From the NCBI GenBank assembly GCA_003249015.1, contig QBLS01000002.1, forward strand, positions 217,420 through 281,419: DNA of 64,000 bases, given 5' to 3'. The translations under genes and the position numbers were made by a program. Within the stretch, counting starts at the first letter, position 1. Each line of letters begins with the position of its first letter. The stretch is from Pseudanabaena sp. (GTDB lineage: Bacteria; Cyanobacteriota; Cyanobacteriia; Pseudanabaenales; Pseudanabaenaceae). Shown piece after piece: positions 19,146 through 27,989 of the stretch. Under the pieces are notes generated by a model that was given only the letters and a program-made list of their open reading frames with translations, was not told where the DNA came from and did not search any database.

Positions 19146-21068
19146 TTACCAACTGCGACCATTTACTGATCGCCTTAAACCAGCACCAACTAATTCCCTT
19201 TCTGGCTCAGAACTGAGATTCTTAGAGTCTTGATACTTTTTTTCATCACGCAATAGAACTTCACGCAAAGCCCTGACTGCGGAGCGTTGAGCTAACTTGG
19301 AAACGACATCTCGACCAAAGGTGAGCGTCTCACGCTTGGAGAGAATCCTTGTTGCAAGGGGGAAAATATCAGTGGGCGCGATCGCCTTATCCTGTTGCAG
19401 CACAGTCCATAATCTAGCGATGTAGCTCAGACTTGAAGGACTCGAACCTTGATCTGACTTTAGGCGCGGATCAACGACAATATCGCCCATGATATTGCGT
19501 AGCCCTTGAGGTAAACGCTTGCTGGCTTCAACTTCTATACCTTTGACAATTTCATCAATAATGCGATCGTGCATGAACTCACTGCGATCTGAAAGTAAAA
19601 AGTCAATTCCCTTGTCAAGAGTTCCACTTAAGTTGTAATCAGGATTGGTTTGAGCATTACTGAGGAGATTCTCTAAACGGTTCCATCGGAACTCGCCATC
19701 CCTAAACAACAAATCCTTGAGAGCCATCCGCAACTCTGGCGCAGAGTCATTAAGCAGTCGATTAGCCACATAGGGATAGGCGACAGCCAGCACTTTAAAC
19801 TTCGGATCTACACTAAAAGCAATCCCTTCTAAAGTTACTAGCGATCGGATAATCAACGCATAGTAAGCAGGAACTTGGAATGGATAATCATACATGATCT
19901 GCGAAAGTTGATCGGTCATGTCTTTGAAATCCATTTGCGTCAAGCTTAAGCCTTCAGGAGGGTTGAACACGCTAGACAAAGCGGGAACGATCGCCTCAAA
20001 ATCAATATCTTCCGTCAAAAATCCCAATCTTACATAGTCTTTGGAAAGAGCATCAAAGTCCTTATTTACCAAATGGACGATCGCCTCAATTAGACCAAAT
20101 CTCTGTTCCGCCGAGACTTCACTCATCATGCCAAAATCTAGATAAGCAAGCCTACCATCGCCCATCACTAAGAGGTTGCCAGGATGTGGATCGGCGTGAA
20201 AATAGCCATAGTCAAGCAGTTGCCGCAAAGAACATTGCACCCCAACTTCGATAATGTGGCGACTATCAAATCCTGCTTGCTTTACCTTTTCGACATTGGT
20301 TAACTTAATTCCTTCAATCCATTCCATTGTCAACACTCGCTTAGCGGTGTAATTCCAATAGATTTTAGGAACATAAATTCCATCCAAGCTGCCATAGTAC
20401 TTAGCAAACTTTTCCGCATTCTGCCCCTCAAAGGTATAGTCCATTTCCTCAAAAATACGACTGGCAAATTCATCTAAAATGGCGGCGAGGTTGGTACGGA
20501 TAAATTTAAAACTGCTTTTAAGCCAAGTGGCAATGCCGCGCAGTATGTACATATCAAGGGCAATACCTGCGGCGATGTCTGGGCGCTGTACCTTGATGGC
20601 AACAGCTTCACCCGTTCTTAGTCGTCCTTTATAGACCTGACCTAAGGAAGCGGCAGCGATCGGGTTTTCCGAAATCTCGGCATATACCTCCGTCGGATCT
20701 GCCCCCAAAGCATCGCGGATAAATTGAAAGGCGATTTCGTTAGCAAAGGGAGGAAGCTGATCTTGCAGTTCGGCTAGCTCATCCATAAATATGGGAGGCA
20801 CAATGTCGGGGCGGGTAGAGAGTGCTTGCCCAATTTTGATGAAGGCGGGGCCGAGGCGAGTTAAAAGCTGGCGACACTCGATCGCCAACTTTTTTAAGTT
20901 AGCCGCCGATGATTTGGCGCTAAACCTCAATCGTAAAACCAACCAAATTAGGGGGACAAAAATCACTATGCAGCGCCACCAAACCTTAAGAGGTTGGTTG
21001 CGATAATAATTGGCGATCGCCTCAATGTCATAACGATCTAACTCAAAGTCTTTTTTGGTAGCGGGCAT
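19146..21068 (-). CDS. ABC1/UbiB-family atypical kinase
   Basis: A 640-residue ADCK/UbiB-like protein. The family-specific FIKIGQALSTRPDIVP (KxGQ helix) lies near residue 75. The Ala-rich nucleotide loop AAASLGQVYKG is near 143, VAIKVQRPDI supplies the lysine, HADPHPGNLL the catalytic loop and YLDFGMM the metal-binding DFG-like motif. Related proteins support prenylquinone (plastoquinone/tocopherol) metabolism and are thylakoid- or plastoglobule-associated in plants. The Lys-Trp-Trp start followed by IVFVPLIWLVLRLRF suggests an N-terminal membrane segment. Cyanobacteria carry several paralogues; which one this is cannot be told here. Confidence 0.88.
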   Translation of the reverse strand: MPATKKDFELDRYDIEAIANYYRNQPLKVWWRCIVIFVPLIWLVLRLRFSAKSSAANLKKLAIECRQLLTRLGPAFIKIGQALSTRPDIVPPIFMDELAELQDQLPPFANEIAFQFIRDALGADPTEVYAEISENPIAAASLGQVYKGRLRTGEAVAIKVQRPDIAAGIALDMYILRGIATWLKSSFKFIRTNLAAILDEFASRIFEEMDYTFEGQNAEKFAKYYGSLDGIYVPKIYWNYTAKRVLTMEWIEGIKLTNVEKVKQAGFDSRHIIEVGVQCSLRQLLDYGYFHADPHPGNLLVMGDGRLAYLDFGMMSEVSAEQRFGLIEAIVHLVNKDFDALSKDYVRLGFLTEDIDFEAIVPALSSVFNPPEGLSLTQMDFKDMTDQLSQIMYDYPFQVPAYYALIIRSLVTLEGIAFSVDPKFKVLAVAYPYVANRLLNDSAPELRMALKDLLFRDGEFRWNRLENLLSNAQTNPDYNLSGTLDKGIDFLLSDRSEFMHDRIIDEIVKGIEVEASKRLPQGLRNIMGDIVVDPRLKSDQGSSPSSLSYIARLWTVLQQDKAIAPTDIFPLATRILSKRETLTFGRDVVSKLAQRSAVRALREVLLRDEKKYQDSKNLSSEPERELVGAGLRRSVNGRSW

Positions 21069-21115
21069 AGGATTCTCTCAGACTTGGCGTACAGATAGCT
21101 TTTCAGACGGTTTGA

Positions 21116-21156
21116 CAAGAGTTAATTGCTTGCCCAAGGCAAGCAATTAACTCTTG
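21116..21156. repeat. Hairpin upstream of the UbiB-like gene
   Basis: CAAGAGTTAATTGCTTGCC / GGCAAGCAATTAACTCTTG around CAA; no long T run. Confidence 0.75.
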
Positions 21157-21271
21157 CTTCACAAGGTTCAAAAATACTACACATTATTTTAACAATTTGT
21201 TACAGGATTCGGGATAACTCTCTAGGCATAACCGCAAAAGCAAATAGAGACAAAGCCTCCCCTCCCTTTCT

Positions 21272-21310
21272 GCATTTTGATGGCGCGGCTGAGCCGCGCC
21301 ATCAAAATGC
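21272..21310. terminator. Hairpin at the aroA 3' end
   Basis: GCATTTTGATGGCGCGGC / GCCGCGCCATCAAAATGC with TGA-type turn, directly abutting the aroA stop on the minus strand. Confidence 0.75.
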
Positions 21311-22645
21311 TCAGCTAAATAAGCTTTGCAAAGTTGGGATAAACGATGGATAGGAAATCGCCGCCGATTCGGCACGATTAATCGATGTTTTGCCCTTGGC
21401 AACCAAAGCCGCGATCGCCAAACTCATCGCCACCCGATGATCGTCATAGCTTTCGACCTCAGTGCCAGTCAAGATTTTGCCGCCCACGATCTCCATACCA
21501 TCGGGATGCTCGGTGACGGTTGCTCCGAGCTTAGTCATCTCTTTGACCATGGCTATAATCCGATCGCTTTCTTTGACCCGCAACTCTTCCGCATCGGCGA
21601 TAACGGTTGTCCCTTGGGCGCAAGCCGCCGCGATCGCCAAAATCGGAATCTCGTCAATGAGCCTCGGGATTACCGCTCCATCAATGCGACAAGCCTTGAG
21701 AACTGCCGAGCGAACTCGCAAATCGGCAACAGGTTCACCAGTGACATCACGGCGATTTTCATAGGTGATATCGGCTCCCATTTCGGCAAGAACTTCTAAA
21801 ATCCCCGTCCGCGTAGGATTGATCCCCACATTTTCAATTAACAGGTCGGAATTAGGGACTATAGAAGCTGCTACCAACCAAAAGGCTGCTGAGCTAATGT
21901 CCCCTGGGACAGTCACTTCTTGCCCTACCAGTTTTGCGCCGCCCTTTACTGAAACTGTATTGCTATCAATATCAACTGTCACATTTGCCCCAAAAGCAGA
22001 CAGCATTCTCTCGCTATGGTCACGCGATCGCTCTGGCTCGGTGATCATCGTTTCGCCATCGGTCATCAGTCCCGCCAACATAATGCATGACTTTACCTGT
22101 GCGGAGGCAACAGGGGATTGGTAGTGGATTGCTTTGAGGTTCTGTCCCACGATCGCTAGAGGTGCGCGAGCTGCGTTTTCCCTGCCCCAAATATTTGCCC
22201 CCATTTGTCGCAAAGGGTTGACCACACGGGACATTGGGCGCGATCGCAAAGAGCGATCGCCCGTAACCGTAAAAAAGCGATCGGGGTGACTTGCCAAAAT
22301 CCCCAACATCAACCGTAAAGTTGTCCCCGAATTACCTGCATTCAAGACATCAAGTGGTTCCTTAAGATTGCCAAGTCCAATCCCTCTAATCGTCACCAAT
22401 TCGGAATTTAGTTCTGAAATGTCCGCTCCCATCGCGGAAAAGCAAGCGGCTGTACTGCGGGGATCTTCACCCAAAAGTAGCCCCCTAATCGTTGTCTCTC
22501 CTTCGGCGAGGGAGCCAAGCATCAAAGCTCGATGGGATATGGATTTGTCGCCTGGAATCGTAATCTTCCCACACAGTCCCTTTGAAAGTTGACTAGCATC
22601 AATGTTGAGGCGGTGATGGCTTTGGGTTGTATCGAGGTCAATCAT
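21311..22645 (-). CDS. aroA: 3-phosphoshikimate 1-carboxyvinyltransferase (EPSP synthase)
   Basis: A 444-residue enzyme that joins phosphoenolpyruvate to shikimate-3-phosphate, the sixth shikimate step. [20 protein letters not shown] and [17 protein letters not shown] are substrate loops; [15 protein letters not shown] and RVKESDRI near the C-terminal half complete the active site. The open frame extends 37 codons further upstream, but that part ([16 protein letters not shown]) is translated family A repeat, so the ATG at 22645 (MIDLDTTQS) is the likely start. Confidence 0.94.
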   Translation of the reverse strand: MIDLDTTQSHHRLNIDASQLSKGLCGKITIPGDKSISHRALMLGSLAEGETTIRGLLLGEDPRSTAACFSAMGADISELNSELVTIRGIGLGNLKEPLDVLNAGNSGTTLRLMLGILASHPDRFFTVTGDRSLRSRPMSRVVNPLRQMGANIWGRENAARAPLAIVGQNLKAIHYQSPVASAQVKSCIMLAGLMTDGETMITEPERSRDHSERMLSAFGANVTVDIDSNTVSVKGGAKLVGQEVTVPGDISSAAFWLVAASIVPNSDLLIENVGINPTRTGILEVLAEMGADITYENRRDVTGEPVADLRVRSAVLKACRIDGAVIPRLIDEIPILAIAAACAQGTTVIADAEELRVKESDRIIAMVKEMTKLGATVTEHPDGMEIVGGKILTGTEVESYDDHRVAMSLAIAALVAKGKTSINRAESAAISYPSFIPTLQSLFS

Positions 22646-22675
22646 GTTAAAGTCAATAGCTATTAGTATTAGATT

Positions 22676-22752
22676 ACAGCGCTTTGCGCTCAAACCCAAA
22701 CCAAGAAAAATTTTGAAAGCGTTGCAAAGCAACGCTTTCAAAATTTTTCTTT
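22676..22752. repeat. Family A hairpin element
   Basis: Flank ACAGCGCTTTGCGCTCAAAC at 22676-22695, then AAGAAAAATTTTGAAAGCGT / ACGCTTTCAAAATTTTTCTT with TGC-AAA-GCA. Located just upstream of aroA; it may form the 5' end of the aroA transcript. Confidence 0.88.
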
Positions 22753-22834
22753 GCATAGGAAATAATTTTTTGGAGCGGCGGCTTCAAAAATTTATTTCTC
22801 ACGTATCGGCGAAAATTACTATTACCAGCTTTTT

Positions 22835-23425
22835 ATGAACCCCACAGAACCAGATGCGATCGCCACAGATACCATAGATAACACTTTGGCTAAGCCACCT
22901 CAGAGCTTAGGCACATTTTTAGATCGCCTCTACGGAACTTTGTTTCTACCAAGTTTCACATTTGAGCAACTTAAAGCCGATCCTTCTTTTAAACAAGCAG
23001 CTTTTATAGTTGCGCTGGTAAATGTTTTAGAATCGCTGCGGCTGAGTCAAGTTGGCATAATTTCTCTAATTGGCGCATCGATTGGTGGTTTGGTTGGTTG
23101 GTTATTTTTTACTTTCTTGCTAAAGCAATTGGCTAGTGCTTTTCAAAAAGAGGTGTCTATGCCTGAGTTGCTGACTTTGACAGGGTTTGCCAGTCTGCCT
23201 TGGGTGTTTATGGCTCCTGCCCTTAGCCTGCCACCACGCTTACGACTACTTGCCGCGATCGCAGTAATTATTTGGTTCATTACGTGGCAGATTTGGAGTA
23301 CTTCGATTGCTCTCAGTATTAAAAGTTGGAAAACCCTCGCCATTATCCCCCTCGCCATTTCGGGTGGAGTAGTGGCTTTAATTTGGCTGGGCAATACTTT
23401 CAAAATTTTATTCAGTATTCTCTAG
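22835..23425 (+). CDS. Yip1-family integral membrane protein
   Basis: A 196-residue protein with a soluble N-terminal ~50 residues (FLDRLYGTLFLPSFTFEQLK) followed by about five hydrophobic segments (IISLIGASIGGLVGWLFFTF, LLAAIAVIIWFITWQIW, LAIIPLAISGGVVALIWL among them). The entry segment and the Leu-Thr-Leu-Thr-Gly-Phe-Ala-Ser-Leu-Pro stretch are typical of bacterial Yip1/YIP1-like proteins. Function in bacteria is unknown. It is divergent from aroA and separated from it by a family A element. Confidence 0.7.
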   Translation: MNPTEPDAIATDTIDNTLAKPPQSLGTFLDRLYGTLFLPSFTFEQLKADPSFKQAAFIVALVNVLESLRLSQVGIISLIGASIGGLVGWLFFTFLLKQLASAFQKEVSMPELLTLTGFASLPWVFMAPALSLPPRLRLLAAIAVIIWFITWQIWSTSIALSIKSWKTLAIIPLAISGGVVALIWLGNTFKILFSIL

Positions 23426-23511
23426 ACTATTTTTGAAAGTACAAGCCACATCTCGCAATCCACAACAATCAGTTCCACAGCCTTGGCTTTTAGAAACCAT
23501 GTAAGAATTAT

Positions 23512-23560
23512 CCAGATCCCCCCACCTCTCTTTAGAAAGGGGGATTGAGGGGAGTCTGTT
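23512..23560. repeat. Imperfect CCCCC...GGGGG inverted repeat
   Basis: ATCCCCCCACCTCTCTTT pairs with AAAGGGGGATTGAGGGGA. This type of repeat is widespread in cyanobacterial genomes. It lies between two converging genes. Confidence 0.6.
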
Positions 23561-23599
23561 AGGGCTTTTGACAGCAGCAAGTAATTCTTAAATGGTTTC

Positions 23600-24844
23600 T
23601 TAAAATACTTGATGAGTTTTCAAAAACTGCACTACTCCTAGACAGTCGAGGGGTTTGGAGTACAAATATCCCTGACCGTAGGAACTAGAGAGAGACAGAT
23701 AAAATAATTTTTTCAAAACTTCTAACTGTTCTAAAGTCTCAATACCTTCAACCACAACCTCTTTCCCCAGAGAAAAAGCTAGAGAAGCAATAGCTTTAAC
23801 AATTACCCACTCTCCGTTGTAAATGAAAGATCGATCAATCTTGAGGATATCAATTGGGAAGTCAGTCAAACGACGCAATGACGAATAACCTGTTCCAAAA
23901 TCGTCGATGCAAAACTGAACCCCCAAATCTTTCAACTGATGAAGAATTTGCATGGTGCGATCTTGATCGCCCATGACTGTACTTTCAGTGATTTCTAATT
24001 TCAAACAATTTGGCTTAATTTCGTACTTATCTAATATTTCACTGATATAAAGAACTAGATTAAATTCGGAAATTTGTTTTGTTGAGACATTCACACTCAT
24101 TGTCAAATCCTGCTGATCGGGGAAATTTCCTTTCCATTCCCTTAGCTGTTTACAGGCAGTTTCAATAACCCATCGACCAACAGAATAAATCAATTCTGTA
24201 GCTTCAATAATTTCAATAAAATGGATAGGAGTGACTACCCCTCTATCTGGATGTCGCCATCGCAGTAACGCTTCAAATCCAGAAAGCTGATTGGTCTGAA
24301 AATTAACAATTGGTTGATAAAAGAGTTCCATTTGGTCTAGTTCTATAGCCGTTTGAATCTCTGCATGTAAGCTCCAATCAAATCCTGTGAGGGTGGAAAG
24401 TTGCTTTTTTAAAATGACATTTTGACTTTCCAGCATTCTCGTTTGCTCTAGTAGTTGCGCTTGCAATGAACTAACCCGCAAATGAGTTTCTACCCTTGCT
24501 AATACTTCAATTAGGTGAAATGGCTTGTTGATAAAGTCAACCCCGCCCATAGAGAAAGCTTCAACCTTCTCCTCAACGTTTTCAATAGCACTAATAAAAA
24601 TAATGGGTATATGATGGGTAATAGCATCTTTTTTTAAGCTGCGACAAACTTGATAGCCGTTCATATTCGGCATTTTTATATCCAATAAAATCAAGTTGGG
24701 GATATGTGTTTTTGTTAAGGCGATCGCATCTATTCCATTATTAGCCTCTATTACCTTATAACCTTGATTTGAAAGCATATTCGATAGAATTTTGAGATTG
24801 TATTGAGCGTCATCGACGATCAAAATAGTGGCGTTGCTTTCCAT
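23600..24844 (-). CDS. Response regulator with EAL domain (c-di-GMP phosphodiesterase)
   Basis: A 414-residue protein: receiver at residues 1-125 (VDDAQYN, phospho-Asp in LILLDIKMPNMNG, INKPFH), a coiled-coil linker at about 125-150, then an EAL domain at about 160-410. Catalytic EALLRW, metal-ligand segment EITESTVMGD, IDDFGTGYSSLRRL and KIDRSFI are all present, so hydrolysis of c-di-GMP to pGpG is expected. It has no adjacent kinase gene, so its phosphodonor is unknown. It is the counterpart in this window to the GGDEF regulator at 12.5 kb. Confidence 0.92.
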   Translation of the reverse strand: MESNATILIVDDAQYNLKILSNMLSNQGYKVIEANNGIDAIALTKTHIPNLILLDIKMPNMNGYQVCRSLKKDAITHHIPIIFISAIENVEEKVEAFSMGGVDFINKPFHLIEVLARVETHLRVSSLQAQLLEQTRMLESQNVILKKQLSTLTGFDWSLHAEIQTAIELDQMELFYQPIVNFQTNQLSGFEALLRWRHPDRGVVTPIHFIEIIEATELIYSVGRWVIETACKQLREWKGNFPDQQDLTMSVNVSTKQISEFNLVLYISEILDKYEIKPNCLKLEITESTVMGDQDRTMQILHQLKDLGVQFCIDDFGTGYSSLRRLTDFPIDILKIDRSFIYNGEWVIVKAIASLAFSLGKEVVVEGIETLEQLEVLKKLFYLSLSSSYGQGYLYSKPLDCLGVVQFLKTHQVF

Positions 24845-25171
24845 TTCAAGATGCTATATTTATCAGCTATCTATCGATTATACTCCGCTTGCAGCGCTAA
24901 AAAAAAATCTTATAATCTTGTTGGTTTAAGTATTGTGTAGTTATGCCAAACTCCAAACTAGTCGCTTAACTCGGTGGTATTAATGCAATTATTCTCATCA
25001 GTTTTTTGGGGCATTGACTCTAAAAAATCTCCAAATCGTTTTCCTTGAAAGCTTGCACTGCCTAATTTAAAGGCTTTGTAGCTTTGAGACTTACAGTACA
25101 GTAGCAATCCGACCTGCGAAAAGTTAATATATACAGTATAAAATAAGTAAGCCCGATGTCATGAGAGCCTT
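24845..25171. other. 327-base intergenic stretch between divergent genes
   Basis: No gene or long hairpin. TATAAT at 24911-24916 and TACAGTATAAAATAAG at 25131-25146 look like possible -10 regions, the second for the downstream DUF3086 gene. The middle part (24950-25060) is not AT-rich in the usual promoter way and could hold a small RNA, but I recognise no known family there. Confidence 0.35.
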
Positions 25172-26545
25172 ATGGAGTCTGACCAATTGCCTGTGGAAGA
25201 AAATTTGAATACTTTTTCTGATGTTTCTTGCCAAGAAGAATCCTCAGAAGTGATTGATCCCGTTGAGGATGAATCAGCGAATATCCCAGAACCTGAAGAA
25301 GTTGAGAAAGTGGAAGTAAATTCTTCCCTAACTGAAATTGTGACCTTTGAATTAGAAGAAAAGAACCAAGAGGCAAGTTCAGTAGGGACAATCACTCCAG
25401 AATCATTAGTAGTTATGACAGATATTGAGAGGCTAAAGCAAGAACAAGAAAGATTGAGAACTGAGATTGATCATCTCAAAGACACTAAGTCTAAAATTTT
25501 AGAATCGCAAATTGATGATCTGCAATCGGGGATAATCCGTATATCTCAAGCTGATCTCGCTCGCCTCGAATATCAAAAACAAGAACTTCAAGCTGCGATC
25601 GCTGTCCTCGAAAAGCGAAAAGATCGTCTCGACAAAGAAATGGCAACTACCTACGCAGGTGCGTCTCAAGACATTGCTGTGAGAGTGCAAGGTTTTAAAG
25701 ACTATTTAGTGGGTAGCTTGCAAGACTTGGTAGCAAGTGCCGAAAAGCTTAATCTCACCCCTCCGCCTACCAAGCCAGATCTGGAACCTGTCGTCACCAC
25801 TGACAAAAAGGCTGCCCCAGAAGCAGAGCCACTATTGCTATCTGCCCAGACCTTTGCTGACTATAAGCAGCGCGTCGAACAACTCCTAGATCGTTATCGC
25901 ACCTTGCCAGACTACTATGGTCCCGCATGGAAGCTCAGACGGACATTTGAGCAAGTCCATGCCGATCGCGTTTCTAAGTGGTTCTTTGAGCAGTCAGGAC
26001 GCGGTGCAATCCGCACCATGGGAACTCGATTGCAAAATATCCTAGTTGCTGCCGCTGCAATATCAGTGCTGAAGGCTGTTTATGGCGAAAAACTGCGAGT
26101 GCTGGTACTTGCCACATCGCCCGAACGCCTTGGAGAATGGCGACGAGGTTTTCAAGATTGCCTCGGTTTAACTAGGGAACACTTTGGCTCCGATAAAGGC
26201 ATAGCGCTATTTGAAGATCCTGAACCCTTGGCAACTAAAGGCGATCGCCTTGTCAATGAGAAACTAATGCCCATCGTGGTAATTGATGAATCAGAAGAAT
26301 TAATTGCAGTGGATCTGCTGCGATTTCCTTTGCTGATTGCTTTTGGTGGTGCACCTGAGTCCAGACCGCCCACCCCATCTGCTTACACAAGCAATCGCGA
26401 AAACTCAAATAGTAGGGACTATATCCGCGACAACCCTCGCGAGTATAGTCAAAGCTATGGTTCACGCGAGCCACGAGATTACTCTAGTCGTAACTATGGC
26501 AGCGATCGAGGTCGCAACAATCAAGAATCTGATTGGGACTGGTAA
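25172..26545 (+). CDS. DUF3086 family protein
   Basis: A 457-residue cyanobacterial protein. The first ~85 residues are very acidic and low-complexity. A long coiled coil at about 85-165 (IERLKQEQERLRTEIDHL) follows. The conserved globular part at about 210-390 (FEQVHADRVSKWFFEQSGRG, PERLGEWRRGFQDCLGL, PIVVIDESEELIAVDLLRFP) corresponds to DUF3086. The C-terminal ~60 residues are a disordered Ser/Arg/Tyr-rich tail (repeats of SRxYxS/DYxxR). Function is unknown. The stop codon is part of the following hairpin. Confidence 0.75.
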   Translation: MESDQLPVEENLNTFSDVSCQEESSEVIDPVEDESANIPEPEEVEKVEVNSSLTEIVTFELEEKNQEASSVGTITPESLVVMTDIERLKQEQERLRTEIDHLKDTKSKILESQIDDLQSGIIRISQADLARLEYQKQELQAAIAVLEKRKDRLDKEMATTYAGASQDIAVRVQGFKDYLVGSLQDLVASAEKLNLTPPPTKPDLEPVVTTDKKAAPEAEPLLLSAQTFADYKQRVEQLLDRYRTLPDYYGPAWKLRRTFEQVHADRVSKWFFEQSGRGAIRTMGTRLQNILVAAAAISVLKAVYGEKLRVLVLATSPERLGEWRRGFQDCLGLTREHFGSDKGIALFEDPEPLATKGDRLVNEKLMPIVVIDESEELIAVDLLRFPLLIAFGGAPESRPPTPSAYTSNRENSNSRDYIRDNPREYSQSYGSREPRDYSSRNYGSDRGRNNQESDWDW

Positions 26546-26580
26546 AGAAAAAGCGGCGCAATGCGCCGCTTTTTCTTTAC
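26540..26580 (+). terminator. Terminator overlapping the DUF3086 stop codon
   Basis: GGTAAAGAAAAAGCGGCGCA / TGCGCCGCTTTTTCTTTACC, a perfect palindrome with T run; the TAA stop lies in its left arm. Confidence 0.85.
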
Positions 26581-26624
26581 CAGTTACCAAAGCAGATAGT
26601 TATGCTGCTTTGGGTCAAGAGAGG

Positions 26625-27479
26625 TTATTTTTTCTTAGGAGCTGCTGGTTTGGCTGTGTTAGCGGGAGCAGTCCTTGCGGGAGCAACTTGGGGCTGATTT
26701 GACTGAGGACTGTTCTTGAGGATGTATTCAAAGGATGTGCGTGATGGCACAAACTGAAAACGCTCAACTTCAGGATTGGGTTTATTGTCCTTAGAAACCA
26801 TCGAGTCTAAAACCTGAAATAAGGAGGCAACTTGAATTTTGGTTGCCTTGGCAACTTCAGGTTGCTCTTTGCCAGCACGATCAAGCAGACTTTGGAGATC
26901 GGTTTTGTCAAGGAAGAATGGCACAACTTGCTCTTTCTTACCATTTTGGTCGATGCTCATCGTCAATAGACCTTGGCTATTGGGCTGTCCACCAGTCGCA
27001 AAGAAAACGGGCACATTAGGGATCTTGTCAGCAGCTATACCTTGAGATACTAAAATTGTCCGCGCTGAATCAATGCTTGCCTTCGAGGGAATAAACTGGA
27101 AGACTAATTTTTTATCCTTATTTTGACGGATCACCTGATAAGCATCATTCATCGATCGCACGACAATCTGAGCTTTTTTACCAATTTCAGGGTTTGATTT
27201 TTTAACCTGACTCAACATCATTTGAGCTTCGTCAGGGCTGAGGAAGAAGAACAAAAGCTGACTATCATCAGGTTTAGCATTTGCCTGTGGAGGCACGGCT
27301 CCTAAAAGAGGAGCGCCTTTGTCATCTGTGATCGTGAAAACAGGAATACTGCCTAGACGCTCTAAAACCTGTGCCTCAGTGAGAGCTTCAGCCTTGAGAG
27401 TAAATATGGGACTAACAGCGATCGCCCCTGAAACACTTGCTGCGGCTGCTAGCTTAACCAATGACTTAAACACGAGCAT
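26625..27479 (-). CDS. Tic22-like family protein
   Basis: A 284-residue protein with a signal peptide (LVKLAAAASVSGAIAVSP, cleavage near KAEA) and a Tic22-like region: two repeats with LTEAQVLERLGSIPVFTITD, PVFFATGGQPNSQGLLTM and VPFFLDKTDLQSLLDRA. Cyanobacterial Tic22 is a periplasmic chaperone-like protein that interacts with the Omp85 outer-membrane assembly system. The C-terminal tail is Pro/Ala/Lys-rich. The ATG at 27479 has AGGAG 7 bases upstream; the frame's earlier Met at 27566 would put 29 non-conserved residues before the signal peptide. Confidence 0.85.
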   Translation of the reverse strand: MLVFKSLVKLAAAASVSGAIAVSPIFTLKAEALTEAQVLERLGSIPVFTITDDKGAPLLGAVPPQANAKPDDSQLLFFFLSPDEAQMMLSQVKKSNPEIGKKAQIVVRSMNDAYQVIRQNKDKKLVFQFIPSKASIDSARTILVSQGIAADKIPNVPVFFATGGQPNSQGLLTMSIDQNGKKEQVVPFFLDKTDLQSLLDRAGKEQPEVAKATKIQVASLFQVLDSMVSKDNKPNPEVERFQFVPSRTSFEYILKNSPQSNQPQVAPARTAPANTAKPAAPKKK

Positions 27480-27777
27480 ATTTCTCCTAGCTACAATACT
27501 GATTGGGATTTGGGGGAAAGTTAACAAAATTGAAAATGTATAAAGTGGATGAACGGCAATTGTCAAAAGCCTAAATTTGACTGCAACTTTAACAACAACT
27601 CACCTCAAAAGGCAACCTTTTTAGATAAGCTTAAATCTCTTGTAACCTACTTGCCTAGCATTAAATGACCGATTGGCAGATATTATAGTTCCAACTCTTG
27701 CGATATCTCAAAATCTCAGCAAAATTTTAAAATGCTAGCCAAGCTATAGCAGTCCTAAATCATGTATGAGAAAGATA

Positions 27778-27833
27778 GGGCTTCGGCTTCGCTCAGCCAT
27801 CAATACAAGTTGGCTGAGCGAAGTCGAAGCCCT
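27778..27833. repeat. Inverted repeat with GCTTCG...CTCAGCC arms
   Basis: AGGGCTTCGGCTTCGCTCAG / CTGAGCGAAGTCGAAGCCCT, a third copy of the arms seen at 11495 and 19088. Confidence 0.85.
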
Positions 27834-27871
27834 GAGCTTGTCAAAGTGTCAAAGCCTCTCACAACTTATTT

Positions 27872-27904
27872 AGGATAAGGCGGCGCGAAGCGCCGCCTTA
27901 TCCT
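27872..27904. repeat. GC hairpin AGGATAAGGCGGCGC
   Basis: AGGATAAGGCGGCGC-GAA-GCGCCGCCTTATCCT, followed by TTGGGTTTTGA. Part of the 510-base repeat-filled gap before the GTPase gene. Confidence 0.8.
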
Positions 27905-27989
27905 ATCTTGGGTTTTGAACCACTCCAAGGCAAAATCGATCAAACTAGTTTAATAATAAAAACTGTGAAACAATTATAGATCCTAAGTT

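Noticed and set aside
21326..22124. Three overlapping + strand frames of 100-157 codons inside aroA
   Set aside because: All antisense to aroA, Ser/Pro-rich without domains.
24930..25060. Small RNA or riboswitch upstream of the DUF3086 gene
   Set aside because: No recognisable conserved core or strong hairpin; listed only as an unexplained gap.
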